64,000 bases of DNA from JAAGZL01 sp050291365 (GCA_050291365.1 JBNKJS010000027.1:1-64000); one strand, 5' to 3'; numbered from the stretch's first letter, positions 17,330 through 25,958 are shown. Numbers and translations: made by a program. Notes: generated by a model from the letters alone, not told the origin.

Positions 17330-18296
17330 CCTGCCATCTCTCAAAGCAGCGGTGGATAATGGCGCAGATGCAGTCTATCTCGGATTTCGGGATGACACCA
17401 ACGCCAGACACTTCGCTGGTCTTAACTTTGGCCCGGCCAAGATCGCCCAGGGTATTAAATATGCCCGTGATCGCGGCGCCAAGGTATTTGTAGCCCTGAA
17501 TACCTATCCCCAACCGAGCGGGTGGGAGAGGTGGAAGAGTGCGGTGGATCAGGCGGCAGACCTGGGGGTGGATGCCCTGATAGCTGCAGACATCGGGGTG
17601 CTGGAGTACGCATCAAAAAAAGATGATCTGGCACTGCACCTCTCGGTACAAGGTTCTGCCACCAACTATGAGGCCTTGCGATTCTACAAGGAGCACTTCA
17701 ATGTACGTCGAGCCGTGCTGCCCCGAGTGCTCTCCATTAGTCAGGTGCAGCATGTGATCGATAACAGCCCGTTCGAGATTGAGATCTTTGGCTTTGGCAG
17801 TCTTTGTGTCATGGTGGAAGGGCGCTGCATTCTCTCATCTTATGCTACAGGCCGCTCCCCCAATACCTATGGCGCCTGCTCCCCAGCAAGTCATGTGGAG
17901 TGGAGAGAAACCCCAGATGGCCTCGAGACCCGCCTGGGAGGAGTATTGATCGAACGCTATGCCAAGGGTGAGAATGCGGGTTACCCGACCCTGTGTAAGG
18001 GCAGCTTCCAGGTTAGGGGTAGCACATTTCACGCTATAGAAGAGCCAACCAGTCTGAACACCCTTGAGTTGCTGCCGCAGCTGATAAAGGCCGGTGTAAA
18101 GGCGGTAAAGATTGAGGGGCGTCAGCGCAGCCCGGTCTATGTAGAGCAGGTGACCAGGGTGTGGCGTGCCGCCATAGACGCCTGTGCCAACAACCTGGAC
18201 GGTTTTCAGGCACAACAGGATTGGATGGCTGAACTAGGCAAGGTGTCGGAAGGCACCCAGACCACCCTAGGCGCCTATCATCGCCCCTGGCAGTAA
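17304..18296 (+). CDS. ubiU: UbiU, oxygen-independent ubiquinone hydroxylation subunit (peptidase U32 family)
   Basis: UbiU and UbiV form an iron-sulfur heterodimer needed for the ring hydroxylations of ubiquinone when O2 is absent. The 330-residue protein starts MELVCPAGNLPSLKAAVDNG, close to the E. coli protein, with the usual YLGFRDDTNARHFAGLNF. Four Cys suited to the 4Fe-4S cluster are seen in GSLCVMVEGRCILSSY, YGACSPASH and PTLCKGSF. Despite the U32 peptidase label, no protease activity is implied. The ATG lies inside the end of yhcC; ubiV follows after 40 bases. Confidence 0.95.
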   Translation: MELVCPAGNLPSLKAAVDNGADAVYLGFRDDTNARHFAGLNFGPAKIAQGIKYARDRGAKVFVALNTYPQPSGWERWKSAVDQAADLGVDALIAADIGVLEYASKKDDLALHLSVQGSATNYEALRFYKEHFNVRRAVLPRVLSISQVQHVIDNSPFEIEIFGFGSLCVMVEGRCILSSYATGRSPNTYGACSPASHVEWRETPDGLETRLGGVLIERYAKGENAGYPTLCKGSFQVRGSTFHAIEEPTSLNTLELLPQLIKAGVKAVKIEGRQRSPVYVEQVTRVWRAAIDACANNLDGFQAQQDWMAELGKVSEGTQTTLGAYHRPWQ

Positions 18297-18336
18297 ATTC
18301 AAACCCTATTAGATACAGATTCAAAGGTTAATAAGT

Positions 18337-19257
18337 ATGAGTAAACAGCCGAAACTCTCCCTCGGCCCCATTCTGTTTTTCTGGTCGCGAGAACAGGTGC
18401 TGGAGTTCTACGACTGGGTGGAAAAATCACCGGTAGATATCGTTTATCTAGGGGAGACTATATGCTCCAAGCGCAACCTGATCACCACAGACGATTGGTT
18501 CGACATAGCCGAGCGATTGACCCAGGCCGGCAAAGAGGTGGTGCTATCCACCCTGGCCCTGCTGGAGGCGGAGTCAGAACTGATACGTCTGCGACGCATC
18601 TGCAGCAACGACCAGTACATGATCGAAGCCAACGATATGGGCGCAGTCCATCTGCGTGAAGGCAAGCCGTTTGTAACCGGCCATAGCGTAAACGTATACA
18701 ACGGACATACAGTTAGGCTGCTGGCAAAACAGGGGCTCAAGCGCTGGGTGTTACCGGTGGAGCTATCCTGGCAGGCCATGGCCGATATCCAGGCCGAGAG
18801 CCCGGAGGATATGGAGGTGGAGGTGTTTGCTTATGGTCGTTTGCCGCTGGCCTACTCGGCACGCTGCTTCACCGCCCGCTCCTGCAATCTGCCGAAGGAT
18901 AACTGTCAGTACCGCTGCTTTGACTTTCCGGATGGACTTATGCTCAAGTCCCAGGATGAAACCAGCTTCCTGGCCCTGAATGGCATCCAGACCCAATCGG
19001 CCCACACCTTCAATCTGCTGCCGGAACTGGAGCGGATGCGGGAGCTGAATGTGGATGTGGTGCGCATCAGTCCTCAATCCAATGTTACTGAGCAGATTGT
19101 GGATATATTCCATAAATGCCTCACCCGGGAGATGAGTCTGGAGGAGGGTAATGCCAAACTGGAGCCCCTGCTGCTGGTGGGGCCGTGTGACGGCTACTGG
19201 CATGGCGAGGCCGGGATGGAAGACAAGGCCCATGCAGCCGCAAAAAAAATGGTGTAG
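18337..19257 (+). CDS. ubiV: UbiV, oxygen-independent ubiquinone hydroxylation subunit
   Basis: The 306-residue partner of UbiU. Cluster cysteines appear in GETICSKRN (near residue 45) and in SARCFTARSCNLPKDNCQYRC (near residue 180), as in UbiV of E. coli. The U32-type beta barrel elements DIVYLGE and VEVFAYGRLPLAYSA are present. The third member, UbiT, is encoded 14 kb away at 32992-33474. The stop codon lies inside the stem of the shared terminator. Presence of the trio indicates that the cell makes ubiquinone for anaerobic respiration. Confidence 0.95.
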   Translation: MSKQPKLSLGPILFFWSREQVLEFYDWVEKSPVDIVYLGETICSKRNLITTDDWFDIAERLTQAGKEVVLSTLALLEAESELIRLRRICSNDQYMIEANDMGAVHLREGKPFVTGHSVNVYNGHTVRLLAKQGLKRWVLPVELSWQAMADIQAESPEDMEVEVFAYGRLPLAYSARCFTARSCNLPKDNCQYRCFDFPDGLMLKSQDETSFLALNGIQTQSAHTFNLLPELERMRELNVDVVRISPQSNVTEQIVDIFHKCLTREMSLEEGNAKLEPLLLVGPCDGYWHGEAGMEDKAHAAAKKMV

Positions 19258-19280
19258 GCAAAAGAGAGCTGCCTACACCA
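19242..19280 (-). terminator. Strong terminator between ubiV and the DUF2147 gene
   Basis: Perfect 11-bp stem TGGTGTAGGCA / TGCCTACACCA with a 9-base loop. On the minus strand it is followed by eight T, so it terminates the DUF2147 gene. On the plus strand it overlaps the last codons and stop of ubiV and lacks a T run. Confidence 0.88.
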
Positions 19281-19306
19281 AATTACCGCTTAAGGTAAGA
19301 GAGTTG

Positions 19307-19753
19307 TCAGATTCTGTGCCAGGTCTGGGTGCGGAAGAAGATGCCAACATAGCCGCGCACCTTCAGCTTGCCATTCTCTAGCCAGAGCTTGCATTTGTAA
19401 ACCTTGCCATTTTTTGGGTCCAGGATTTTGCCATCACTGTACTTATCGCCCTTCTTCACTAGGTCTTTCATGATCACCATGCCCTTAACCCGCTTACCTT
19501 TGCGTGGGTCGCCGTCCTTGCATTTTTCACAGCGCGGGTTGGGATCTTCACCCTTCTTTCGGAATAGCTTAGTAACACGGCCGTAGTATTTATCACCACT
19601 TTTATAGATCCTAACAATGGACTTGGGTTGCTTGGTTTTGTCGTCAATGGTCTTCCAATTGCCGACTATAGAGCCCTTTGCTGCAAAGACTGGAGCAGAA
19701 AAAAACAGACAGAGCAGAAGAGGTAACATGATAAATCTAGTTATATTTTTCAT
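19307..19753 (-). CDS. DUF2147 family exported protein
   Basis: A 148-residue protein with a clear signal peptide (MKNITRFIMLPLLLCLFFSAPVFA, cleavage before AKG). The mature part begins GSIVGNWKTIDDKTKQPKSIVRIY, the usual DUF2147 opening of a lipocalin-like beta barrel, and ends WLENGKLKVRGYVGIFFRTQTWHR. A basic stretch with CEKCKDGDPRKGKRV is visible in the middle. Family function is unknown. The ATG at 19753 is preferred over an upstream start at 19789 because it opens the signal peptide. Confidence 0.88.
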   Translation of the reverse strand: MKNITRFIMLPLLLCLFFSAPVFAAKGSIVGNWKTIDDKTKQPKSIVRIYKSGDKYYGRVTKLFRKKGEDPNPRCEKCKDGDPRKGKRVKGMVIMKDLVKKGDKYSDGKILDPKNGKVYKCKLWLENGKLKVRGYVGIFFRTQTWHRI

Positions 19754-19936
19754 AATTTCGCCCGTTAGTGATTGAGTTAACAAGTACAAAAGATGAGGCG
19801 AGAGGCGTCAATTACATAACAGTGCAAAATCGCTGGCAATATAGGTCAAATGCCCCGGGATTTTCGTGTAAATTTCTCAATAACATCATGCTAAAGTTAA
19901 TTAAACCCAGAAATAATTCAAGCAGGAGCTGTATCC

Positions 19937-20419
19937 ATGAAACAAGAGCAGCGTGCGGAACTGGCTGAACAGGCCTCGAAGAAGGCCTATGAGCTTGAAA
20001 ATGAATACGGCTGCTGTCCGCAGTGTATTCTTACCGCAATAAAAGAGACAGTGGGCAATATCTCAGACGATGCCATCAAGGCAAGTCACGGACTCTCAGG
20101 CGGTGGCAGTCTCATGGGTATAGGTACCTGTGGGGCATTAACCGGAGGGCTAATGGCTCTCAGCACAAAGCGTGGGCGTGATGCCGACAAACTGCACCGT
20201 GGCTCAGGTATCGCCAATTTCCAGGTTGGGCGTCAGTTGGTAGAGAAATTTCAGGAAGAGTTCGGCGGGGTAACCTGTGATCATTTGCAGAAACAGTTCA
20301 CCGGGCGTACTTGGGATATGTGGAAGCCGGAGGAGTATAAAGCCTTTTCTGAGAGTCGTGGTGATCAGTGCGCACGGGCTACTGCATTAGTGACTAAATG
20401 GGTGGTTGAGTTGATGTGA
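19937..20419 (+). CDS. C_GCAxxG_C_C family redox protein
   Basis: A 160-residue cytoplasmic protein of the family named after its cysteine pattern. Visible: CCPQCILTAIKE near residue 30, GTCGALTGGLMALS near residue 70 in place of the consensus C-GCAxxG, VTCDHL near residue 115 and DQCARATA near the C-terminus. Members often sit near oxidoreductases and are proposed to bind metal or carry redox-active cysteines; the function is not established. The ATG has AGGAG about 11 bases upstream. The gene appears monocistronic. Confidence 0.85.
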   Translation: MKQEQRAELAEQASKKAYELENEYGCCPQCILTAIKETVGNISDDAIKASHGLSGGGSLMGIGTCGALTGGLMALSTKRGRDADKLHRGSGIANFQVGRQLVEKFQEEFGGVTCDHLQKQFTGRTWDMWKPEEYKAFSESRGDQCARATALVTKWVVELM

Positions 20420-20515
20420 TGTTGGTTTCTTGTTTAATGTTCGTCAGCTATGACCTGATCCTGGATCCATAAGCAGCAACTTCCTCACTCCACGACTTGA
20501 TCGCTTGATCCATTT

Positions 20516-20541
20516 CCCTCTCCCCGAGGAATAAGGGAGAG
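20516..20541. repeat. Intergenic hairpin of the CCCTCTCCC type
   Basis: CTCTCCC (20518-20524) pairs with GGGAGAG (20535-20541). It resembles the widespread proteobacterial intergenic palindrome CCCTCTCC...GGAGAGGG; a better copy lies at 29266-29289. The rest of the 20420-20690 gap shows nothing else. Confidence 0.5.
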
Positions 20542-20690
20542 CTGTTAGCTGTTTGTTATGATTACAGAACAGTAGTAGCTGTAATATCGATGACAATTTA
20601 TATAGTTACTATCATACTAGGCGCTATTATATGGGACAGCAGCGCGTACAACTCATATGAACATGCGACTAAATCAGACAGGAGCTCTGC

Positions 20691-21233
20691 ATGGGTAATT
20701 CACTATTCGACCAGTTGAAAAAAAGCGGGCTGGTGGATGAACAGAAGGCCAAGCAGGCCAAGAAAGATAAACAGAAACAGGCCAGGCAACAAAAGGGCAA
20801 GAAGGCCAAGCCACTAACCGAAAGCAAGCTGCTGGCCCAGCAGGCCCAGGCCGAGAAGGTTGCCAGGGACCGGGAGCTGAATCAGCAGCGCAAACTGGCC
20901 GCAGAGCAGGTTGCCCTGGCCGCCCAGATTAAACAGCTTATTCAGATGAATCGCATCGAGGATAGCCAAGGTGAGATCGGGTTTAATTTCACCGATGGCA
21001 ACAAGGTGCAGCGCCTGTATGTGACTGATGAACTGCATGCCCAGTTGGTGCGGGGGCGTTTGGCTATCGTAAAGCTGGCAGAGGGTTATGAACTGGTACC
21101 GGCCAGAGTTGCAGAGAAGATCAAACTGCGCGATCCATCCTCTGTGCTGGTTTGTAATGAGGTTGGGCCGGAAGCTACGGATGAAGATGATCCCTATGCC
21201 GATTATCAGGTACCTGATGACCTGATATGGTGA
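20691..21233 (+). CDS. yaiL: DUF2058 family protein (YaiL)
   Basis: A 180-residue cytoplasmic protein matching the DUF2058/YaiL family. The opening MGNSLFDQLKKSGLVDEQKAKQAKK leads into a very basic Lys/Gln/Ala-rich coiled coil (about residues 15-85), followed by a small domain with NRIEDSQGEIGFNFTDGNKVQRLYV and an acidic tail DEDDPYADYQVPDDLIW. The nucleoprotein-like charge pattern suggests binding to RNA or ribosomes, but no function is established. CAGGAG lies 7 bases before the ATG. Confidence 0.92.
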   Translation: MGNSLFDQLKKSGLVDEQKAKQAKKDKQKQARQQKGKKAKPLTESKLLAQQAQAEKVARDRELNQQRKLAAEQVALAAQIKQLIQMNRIEDSQGEIGFNFTDGNKVQRLYVTDELHAQLVRGRLAIVKLAEGYELVPARVAEKIKLRDPSSVLVCNEVGPEATDEDDPYADYQVPDDLIW

Positions 21234-21268
21234 TGAAAATGAACCTACACTTGTCCCTGGCTTATTAG

Positions 21269-22483
21269 ATGGATGTTGCAGTAATAGGCGGTGGCGCAGC
21301 CGGGTTTTTTGCAGCAATAGCGGCAAAAGAGAATTACCCCTTCGCCAAGGTTGTGATCTTTGAGAAATCACAACAACTCCTGGCCAAGGTCAAAGTGTCC
21401 GGCGGAGGGAGGTGCAACGTCACCAACGGCTGCACCTCAATAAAGGAGCTATCCGAAGCCTATCCCCGAGGCGGCAAGACGTTAAAAAAGGCCTTTCATA
21501 CCTTTAATACCAAACATGCCATGCAGTGGTTTGAGTCCAGGGGAGTTGCCCTGGTAACCCAGGAAGACAATTGCGTGTTTCCGGCATCCCAGAACTCTCA
21601 AAGCATAATCGACTGTTTCTTACAGCAGGCGAAGATGTTGAATGTGCAGATTGAACTGGGGCGAGGAATAAAGTCCATCAAACCAAACGGCCACAGGTTG
21701 GAGTTGGGATTTATTGAGGAGGAAATTCCACCAATAATCTTTGATAAAGTAATCGTAGCCACCGGAGGTTGTCCCCATAGAAAGGGTTTGCGCTGGCTGG
21801 AAAAACTGCATCACAAGATCGAGGACCCAGTCCCTTCACTGTTTACCTTCAACATCCCTAAAGAGCCAATAACCGAACTGATGGGGGTTGTGGTGGAAAA
21901 TACCCTGGTTGCAATACAGGGTACAAAGCTTAAATCATCTGGCCCACTACTGATTACGCACTGGGGTATGAGCGGACCAGCTATCTTAAAACTGTCGGCC
22001 TTTGGCGCCAGGCTGCTAAGTGAAAAGAGATACGAATTTAAAATCCAGGTTAATTGGACAGGGTTGCAGAATAACGAAATAGTCATGGATGCCCTGAATA
22101 CCATTGTTAGTGAACATCCCAACAAACTACTATCAAATATCAGACCCTACTCCTTACCGGAAAGACTATGGCGTTACCTGCTAAATAAAAGTGATATGTC
22201 GGAAAGAAAAAAGTGGGCAGAGTTAGGCAAAAAGGGCCTGAACAAATTGGTGAATCTGCTAACCAACGATATCTATTCAGTACGAGGTAAGACCACATTC
22301 AAAGAAGAGTTTGTAACCTGCGGCGGCGTAAGTCTGGAAAGCGTGGATATTAATACTATGCAGAGTAAGGTGTGTAAAAATCTCTATTTTGCCGGAGAGA
22401 TACTGGATATTGATGGCATAACCGGAGGTTACAATTTTCAGGCAGCATGGACTACCGCGTATATCGCTGCTCGGCTTGGCTGA
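21269..22483 (+). CDS. HI0933/YhiN family FAD-dependent oxidoreductase
   Basis: A 404-residue flavoprotein. The FAD-binding Rossmann motif VIGGGAAGFFAAI is at the N-terminus, followed by LLAKVKVSGGGRCNVTN, the signature of the HI0933 group. The C-terminus reads YFAGEILDIDGITGGYNFQAAWTTAY, the second FAD contact. The reaction is unknown for the family. It starts 35 bases after the YaiL gene on the same strand. No NAD(P) domain is visible. Confidence 0.92.
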   Translation: MDVAVIGGGAAGFFAAIAAKENYPFAKVVIFEKSQQLLAKVKVSGGGRCNVTNGCTSIKELSEAYPRGGKTLKKAFHTFNTKHAMQWFESRGVALVTQEDNCVFPASQNSQSIIDCFLQQAKMLNVQIELGRGIKSIKPNGHRLELGFIEEEIPPIIFDKVIVATGGCPHRKGLRWLEKLHHKIEDPVPSLFTFNIPKEPITELMGVVVENTLVAIQGTKLKSSGPLLITHWGMSGPAILKLSAFGARLLSEKRYEFKIQVNWTGLQNNEIVMDALNTIVSEHPNKLLSNIRPYSLPERLWRYLLNKSDMSERKKWAELGKKGLNKLVNLLTNDIYSVRGKTTFKEEFVTCGGVSLESVDINTMQSKVCKNLYFAGEILDIDGITGGYNFQAAWTTAYIAARLG

Positions 22484-22527
22484 TATTCTTGTTAAACAGC
22501 AGAGTATAAAACGATAAGGCAGGATGC
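22477..22527 (+). repeat. Imperfect direct repeat, copy 1
   Basis: About 50 bases from GCTGATATTCT to GCAGGATGC match the segment 22971-23018 in the same orientation at roughly two thirds of positions, with exact matches at both ends. This copy covers the last bases of the flavoprotein gene and its 3' flank; the other lies in the gap after the FeoC-like gene. Confidence 0.45.
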
Positions 22528-22618
22528 AGCTTCACAAGAAAAATAAATGAGTCCAATTTTATTGTAAGAAGTCTATGGTTTAAAAATCAGGAATCACTGC
22601 CTTTATAAATAATATAAC

Positions 22619-22840
22619 TCACTCTGCCATTTCATAGTACTCAACCAGGGTGGGTACGCATGGCTCGCAGCCATCGTTGCAGCAGCTTGAAACATAGTGT
22701 TTGTGCATTGCTCCATCTGCAACCAGTTGTTCCAGGGTGGACTGGATCTGGTCTTTATCCAACTCGAAACCGCGGGCGAAATCATCCAGGGACGCCTGTT
22801 TACGCCACTTGAGAAAATTTTGAATTTCTGAAAGGTCCAT
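22619..22840 (-). CDS. FeoC-like small winged-helix protein with a Cys cluster
   Basis: A 73-residue protein. A short winged-helix fold is suggested by MDLSEIQNFLKWRKQASLDDFARGF and DQIQSTLEQLVADGAMHKHY, followed by SSCCNDGCEPCVP, which could hold an iron-sulfur cluster as in FeoC-like regulators. No feoA or feoB is adjacent, so a link to iron transport is not supported by context. AGGAAAA lies 9 bases before the ATG, which supports it as a real gene. Confidence 0.75.
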   Translation of the reverse strand: MDLSEIQNFLKWRKQASLDDFARGFELDKDQIQSTLEQLVADGAMHKHYVSSCCNDGCEPCVPTLVEYYEMAE

Positions 22841-22970
22841 ACTTACATTTTTCCTGCCAATACCAAATCATCCTGAACAGTATATCTTTCTACAGGGATT
22901 TGTCAGTATCAGTACAGCCAGGGACGGCACAGAGCTGACCGTTAGGAAACGCATTATTTAAGGTTATTGG

Positions 22971-23018
22971 GCTGATATTCTCAGTGAAAAGTAGCATATA
23001 ACTTATAAAGCAGGATGC
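22971..23018 (+). repeat. Imperfect direct repeat, copy 2
   Basis: This is the partner of 22477-22527. The surrounding 22841-23200 gap contains this repeat and the palindrome cluster listed next, and no convincing gene. Confidence 0.4.
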
Positions 23019-23076
23019 GTTAAATACACCAAAATAATTAATGCGTACCCTTTTCCTCTTTTTCTTTGGATTTGCC

Positions 23077-23177
23077 ACGTGTTATAACACGTTACATATA
23101 TAAAAATCAGTATGTTATGCTAGCAGATGAGTTTTATACGTCAATATTGACGTGTTTTAACACGTCGATTTTGACGT
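23077..23177. promoter_or_regulatory. Cluster of four ACGT-centred palindromes upstream of a small membrane protein gene
   Basis: Four inverted repeats lie in 101 bases: ACGTGTTATAACACGT (23077-23092, perfect), ACGTCAATATTGACGT (23138-23153, perfect), GACGTGTT-TT-AACACGTC (23149-23166) and ACGTC-N6-GACGT (23162-23177). The last three overlap. They end 24 bases before the ATG at 23201, the place expected for operator sites or a folding leader. No regulator gene is adjacent. They could also be recognition hairpins left by a transposable element. Confidence 0.6.
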
Positions 23178-23200
23178 CGAATTATAGTTAGGTGCTAAAA

Positions 23201-23467
23201 ATGAAAGTTAAGCTAATATTGCTGTTTATTTTGTGCCCGTCATTAGCAAATGCTTCTAACATGGGCGATGTTACAGTTCCAATTGCAGTATGGGTTTTTG
23301 GTGGGCTAGCAGCAGTAGCTCTTTCTTTATCAATTTCAAGCAGAAAAAAAGACAATGAAGATGAAGAAGGCGGCAAAACTGATACTGTAGGCTTTGTGGC
23401 TCTATTACTGATATTCATTCCATTAATATTAGTTGCTGGTATTTTTGCTTTCTGGCTTTCGATTTAG
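23201..23467 (+). CDS. Small membrane protein with signal peptide, unrecognised
   Basis: An 88-residue protein. MKVKLILLFILCPSLANA looks like a signal peptide. Two hydrophobic segments follow (about 29-48, VPIAVWVFGGLAAVALSLSI, and about 66-86, VALLLIFIPLILVAGIFAF), separated by a charged linker KKDNEDEEGGK. The ATG follows TTAGG at about 8 bases. It is AT-rich compared with the flanks and lies beside a transposon, so it may have been acquired. I do not recognise a family. Confidence 0.6.
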   Translation: MKVKLILLFILCPSLANASNMGDVTVPIAVWVFGGLAAVALSLSISSRKKDNEDEEGGKTDTVGFVALLLIFIPLILVAGIFAFWLSI

Positions 23468-23507
23468 GAAAACATATAAATGCGTTATCACATTCCATAA
23501 AAAAAAT

Positions 23508-24887
23508 ACAAGGACACCCACCACCCAAAGGACACCTAAAAATACATAAAAATACAAGGACACCCACCACCCAAAGCAGCAACACATAATCTTCTATTTT
23601 GCTACCATGAACCGTTAGAAGTTTTGATTGAATGGGATAGTTTTGTTGTGAAACTAGAATAAGTTGTCGATCAATCGAAGACTTTATTTCGGCAGTGAAT
23701 AGGAAGCCACTCCTGACGCAGGAAAAGAGGCATTGCTGGATTGAATGTTATGGCTAGCTAAGTGCTGTAAAGCAGTTTGGATTCGCCCAAGCCCTTGATG
23801 AAACGTTGACCCAATCGTTGGGCTGTTGCACGTACCTTATCTACAGGTCCCATCACCAAGGGGTGAGGTTTGTCTTTATGGCCCCGCAGATGTTCTACAA
23901 ATCCGTTCTGCTCCAATCCCAGACGAGCCAGGATAGGTGGGGTATCAGACGGAATCGATCCGCGTTTATCCTCACGGATGGCTCTGCCGGCCCAATCTAC
24001 CAGCTGCAGATAATCGTTTGCAGTGAAACCTATGGCATTGGGGTGGTTGTCTTCTCTTGCGGCCACTAACGGCATAAGGGTTGGGAGAACATCTGAGTGT
24101 TTTTCCTCTCCCAGACTCTCACGGATACGCTGCTGGATTGAGGTGTAGTCACTCTGTTCAGGTGTTTCTGCCAGCATAGCCCTTATAGGGTTGAGATCTA
24201 CATAGCCCATGCTGGTAAGCACTGCAGCATCATCCAGCAGAGCCTGAGATTTAAATCTTCCCTCCCAAAACCTCCCGGTACAGCTGTCTTCCTTATTAGC
24301 CCTACGGGCCAGATATTCGTTCAGGCAGCGCATAAACCAAGAGATATCCGAGAGACGATCACGCCAACAGTTCAAAATCACCTTAACCGCTCTGATTTCA
24401 GCCTTTGAGATTGCCTCACCCTGCGCATAACGGCTGACTAAAACAGGCAGAGAGAATAGCTGTTGCCAGCGCTCTATCATCTCCTTCTCAGACCAGTTAT
24501 CCGCACTATTCTGATCAATACGTAGTACCAGATGGTAATGGTTAGAGAGGACCGCATAGGCGGCAATATCAATGGCAAAGATAGAGGAGAGTTCAGATAG
24601 ACGTGAAACCACCCACGACTTCCGGTGTTCGTAGCTCTTTCCTGTCAGAGAGTCTTCTCCACAGAGAAAGGCACGACGTACACAGCGGCTTATAACGTGA
24701 TAGTAGGGAGTGGCATCCAGGGATATGAGTTCCTTTCTTGCTCTGGTCATTGTCTTCATCCTTGAAGTTGTGTTGTAGAGCTAGTTTATTCACTTTATTA
24801 TGAATGTCAATTGATGGGTGTCCTTGTGTTCTTTGTTGTGTTCTTGTGTTACTTACTTGTGTTAGTGTTAGTAGGGTGTCCTTGTGT
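23508..24887 (-). mobile_element. RAYT/Y1-transposase element with ACAAGGACACCC ends
   Basis: A transposase gene of the REP-associated tyrosine type is bounded by inverted repeats. ACAAGGACACCC occurs at 23508-23519 and again at 23554-23565 on the left; its complement GGGTGTCCTTGT occurs at 24816-24827 and at 24874-24885 on the right. Repeated subterminal motifs on both sides are typical of such elements. The exact boundaries are uncertain, because each end has two copies. About 280 bases of the left end are repeated at 25959-26250. Confidence 0.75.
23758..24750 (-). CDS. REP-associated tyrosine transposase (Y1_Tnp, HUH family)
   Basis: A 330-residue transposase of the IS200-like Y1 superfamily. 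The HUH motif is NHYHLVLRI (about residue 70), and the N-terminus ARKELISLDATPYYHVISRC is typical of RAYT proteins. Further family features are RFWEGRFKSQALLDD and YVDLNPIRA. Proteins of this group nick single-stranded DNA through a tyrosine and act on palindromic ends. The ATG at 24750 is chosen because AAGGA lies 8 bases upstream; an ATG at 24759 is too close to that site. The frame is intact, so the enzyme may be active. Confidence 0.92.
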   Translation of the reverse strand: MTRARKELISLDATPYYHVISRCVRRAFLCGEDSLTGKSYEHRKSWVVSRLSELSSIFAIDIAAYAVLSNHYHLVLRIDQNSADNWSEKEMIERWQQLFSLPVLVSRYAQGEAISKAEIRAVKVILNCWRDRLSDISWFMRCLNEYLARRANKEDSCTGRFWEGRFKSQALLDDAAVLTSMGYVDLNPIRAMLAETPEQSDYTSIQQRIRESLGEEKHSDVLPTLMPLVAAREDNHPNAIGFTANDYLQLVDWAGRAIREDKRGSIPSDTPPILARLGLEQNGFVEHLRGHKDKPHPLVMGPVDKVRATAQRLGQRFIKGLGESKLLYST

Positions 24888-24915
24888 CACTTGTGTCATT
24901 AGGAGAAAAGAAATC

Positions 24916-25950
24916 ATGGAATCAAACAACAAGATTATCATTGTTGCCACGCTTCTATTTGGGGCTATTGTAGGAGGAGCTTTTGTAGCTGTAATTACTA
25001 ATGGTTTAGAAAGCAAAGAAACCATCGGTAAATGGGATGACCCAACTTGGCTGCGCAAAGAAGTAAAACAATTAGTATTGCATAATGATTTTCGTCAATT
25101 AGAAAAGATGATACATGATGCAAGAACAAAAAAACAAAGATACAAAACCACTGCATGGGTGCTACAAGATTTGTACAATGCTATCCCTTATATGCAAAGC
25201 ACCTACGAAGGAATTTACAGATTTATTGATGAATGGAGAGAAAACTCACCTGAGTCAAATATTCCTGATGTTATTGAAGGGCGTGCATTCGTAGCTAGAG
25301 CGTGGGACATTCGTGGAAACGCAAAATCAAGAAACCTTTCATATAACGAATATACTGGCTTTAAAGAGTATTTGGCTAAAGCATGGGAATCTCTCTCCAT
25401 CGCAGAAAATAAAGGGCCTATGGATGCAGAAATCTGTACGAAAAAAATGGAGCTAGCTTTTTTGCTATATGCAGATAAAATCAGAGCGAAAAAGATTTTT
25501 AGTAAATGCGTGAAGATTGAGCCTGGCTATTATCAGGCATACATTGAAATGCTGAATTATCTACAGCCGAAATGGTTTGGCTCATCTGAAGAGATGTTGA
25601 TGTTTGTGGAAAAATCAGCAGACAGTACCAAACATATTGACGGAGACGGGCTCTATTCTATTTTAGTAAATGCAAGATCTAATAATTCTAATAAACTTTT
25701 TGTTGGGAATGGCGGTGAGTTTTCATGGGCAAGAACAAAATCAGGGTTCCACGATATTTTAAAAAAGTATGGAGAATCTCCCTATATTCTTCATAGATAC
25801 GGATATCTTGCAATGATTGCTAGTGACCATAACGCTCTTGCGGAAGTACTAAAAAAGACTGGTGTTGAATGGGATGAATTAAAAGAAAAATACTATCGAA
25901 AGAGAAGTTGGTATGAGTATCATTTGAATAAAACAAAAGAATATCTATAA
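24916..25950 (+). CDS. DUF4034 family membrane-anchored protein
   Basis: A 344-residue protein with one N-terminal membrane helix (about residues 7-28, IIIVATLLFGAIVGGAFVAVI) and a helical, TPR-like remainder. YEGIYRFIDEWRENSPES, AWDIRGNAKS and LQPKWFGSSEEMLMF match the DUF4034 pattern; the family function is unknown. AGGAG lies 10 bases before the ATG, which I prefer to an upstream start at 24811. The gene is AT-rich and lies exactly between the right end of the RAYT element and a partial copy of its left end, so it looks like captured cargo. Confidence 0.8.
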   Translation: MESNNKIIIVATLLFGAIVGGAFVAVITNGLESKETIGKWDDPTWLRKEVKQLVLHNDFRQLEKMIHDARTKKQRYKTTAWVLQDLYNAIPYMQSTYEGIYRFIDEWRENSPESNIPDVIEGRAFVARAWDIRGNAKSRNLSYNEYTGFKEYLAKAWESLSIAENKGPMDAEICTKKMELAFLLYADKIRAKKIFSKCVKIEPGYYQAYIEMLNYLQPKWFGSSEEMLMFVEKSADSTKHIDGDGLYSILVNARSNNSNKLFVGNGGEFSWARTKSGFHDILKKYGESPYILHRYGYLAMIASDHNALAEVLKKTGVEWDELKEKYYRKRSWYEYHLNKTKEYL

Positions 25951-25958
25951 AATAATAA

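Noticed and set aside
22890..23078. Open frame of 62 codons on the minus strand after the FeoC-like gene
   Set aside because: It overlaps the direct repeat, has no ribosome site, and its translation (basic start, then no domain) is not convincing.
23501..23577. Tandem AAGGACACCCACCACCC units considered as a CRISPR array
   Set aside because: Only two to three units with irregular spacing; they are the subterminal repeats of the RAYT element.
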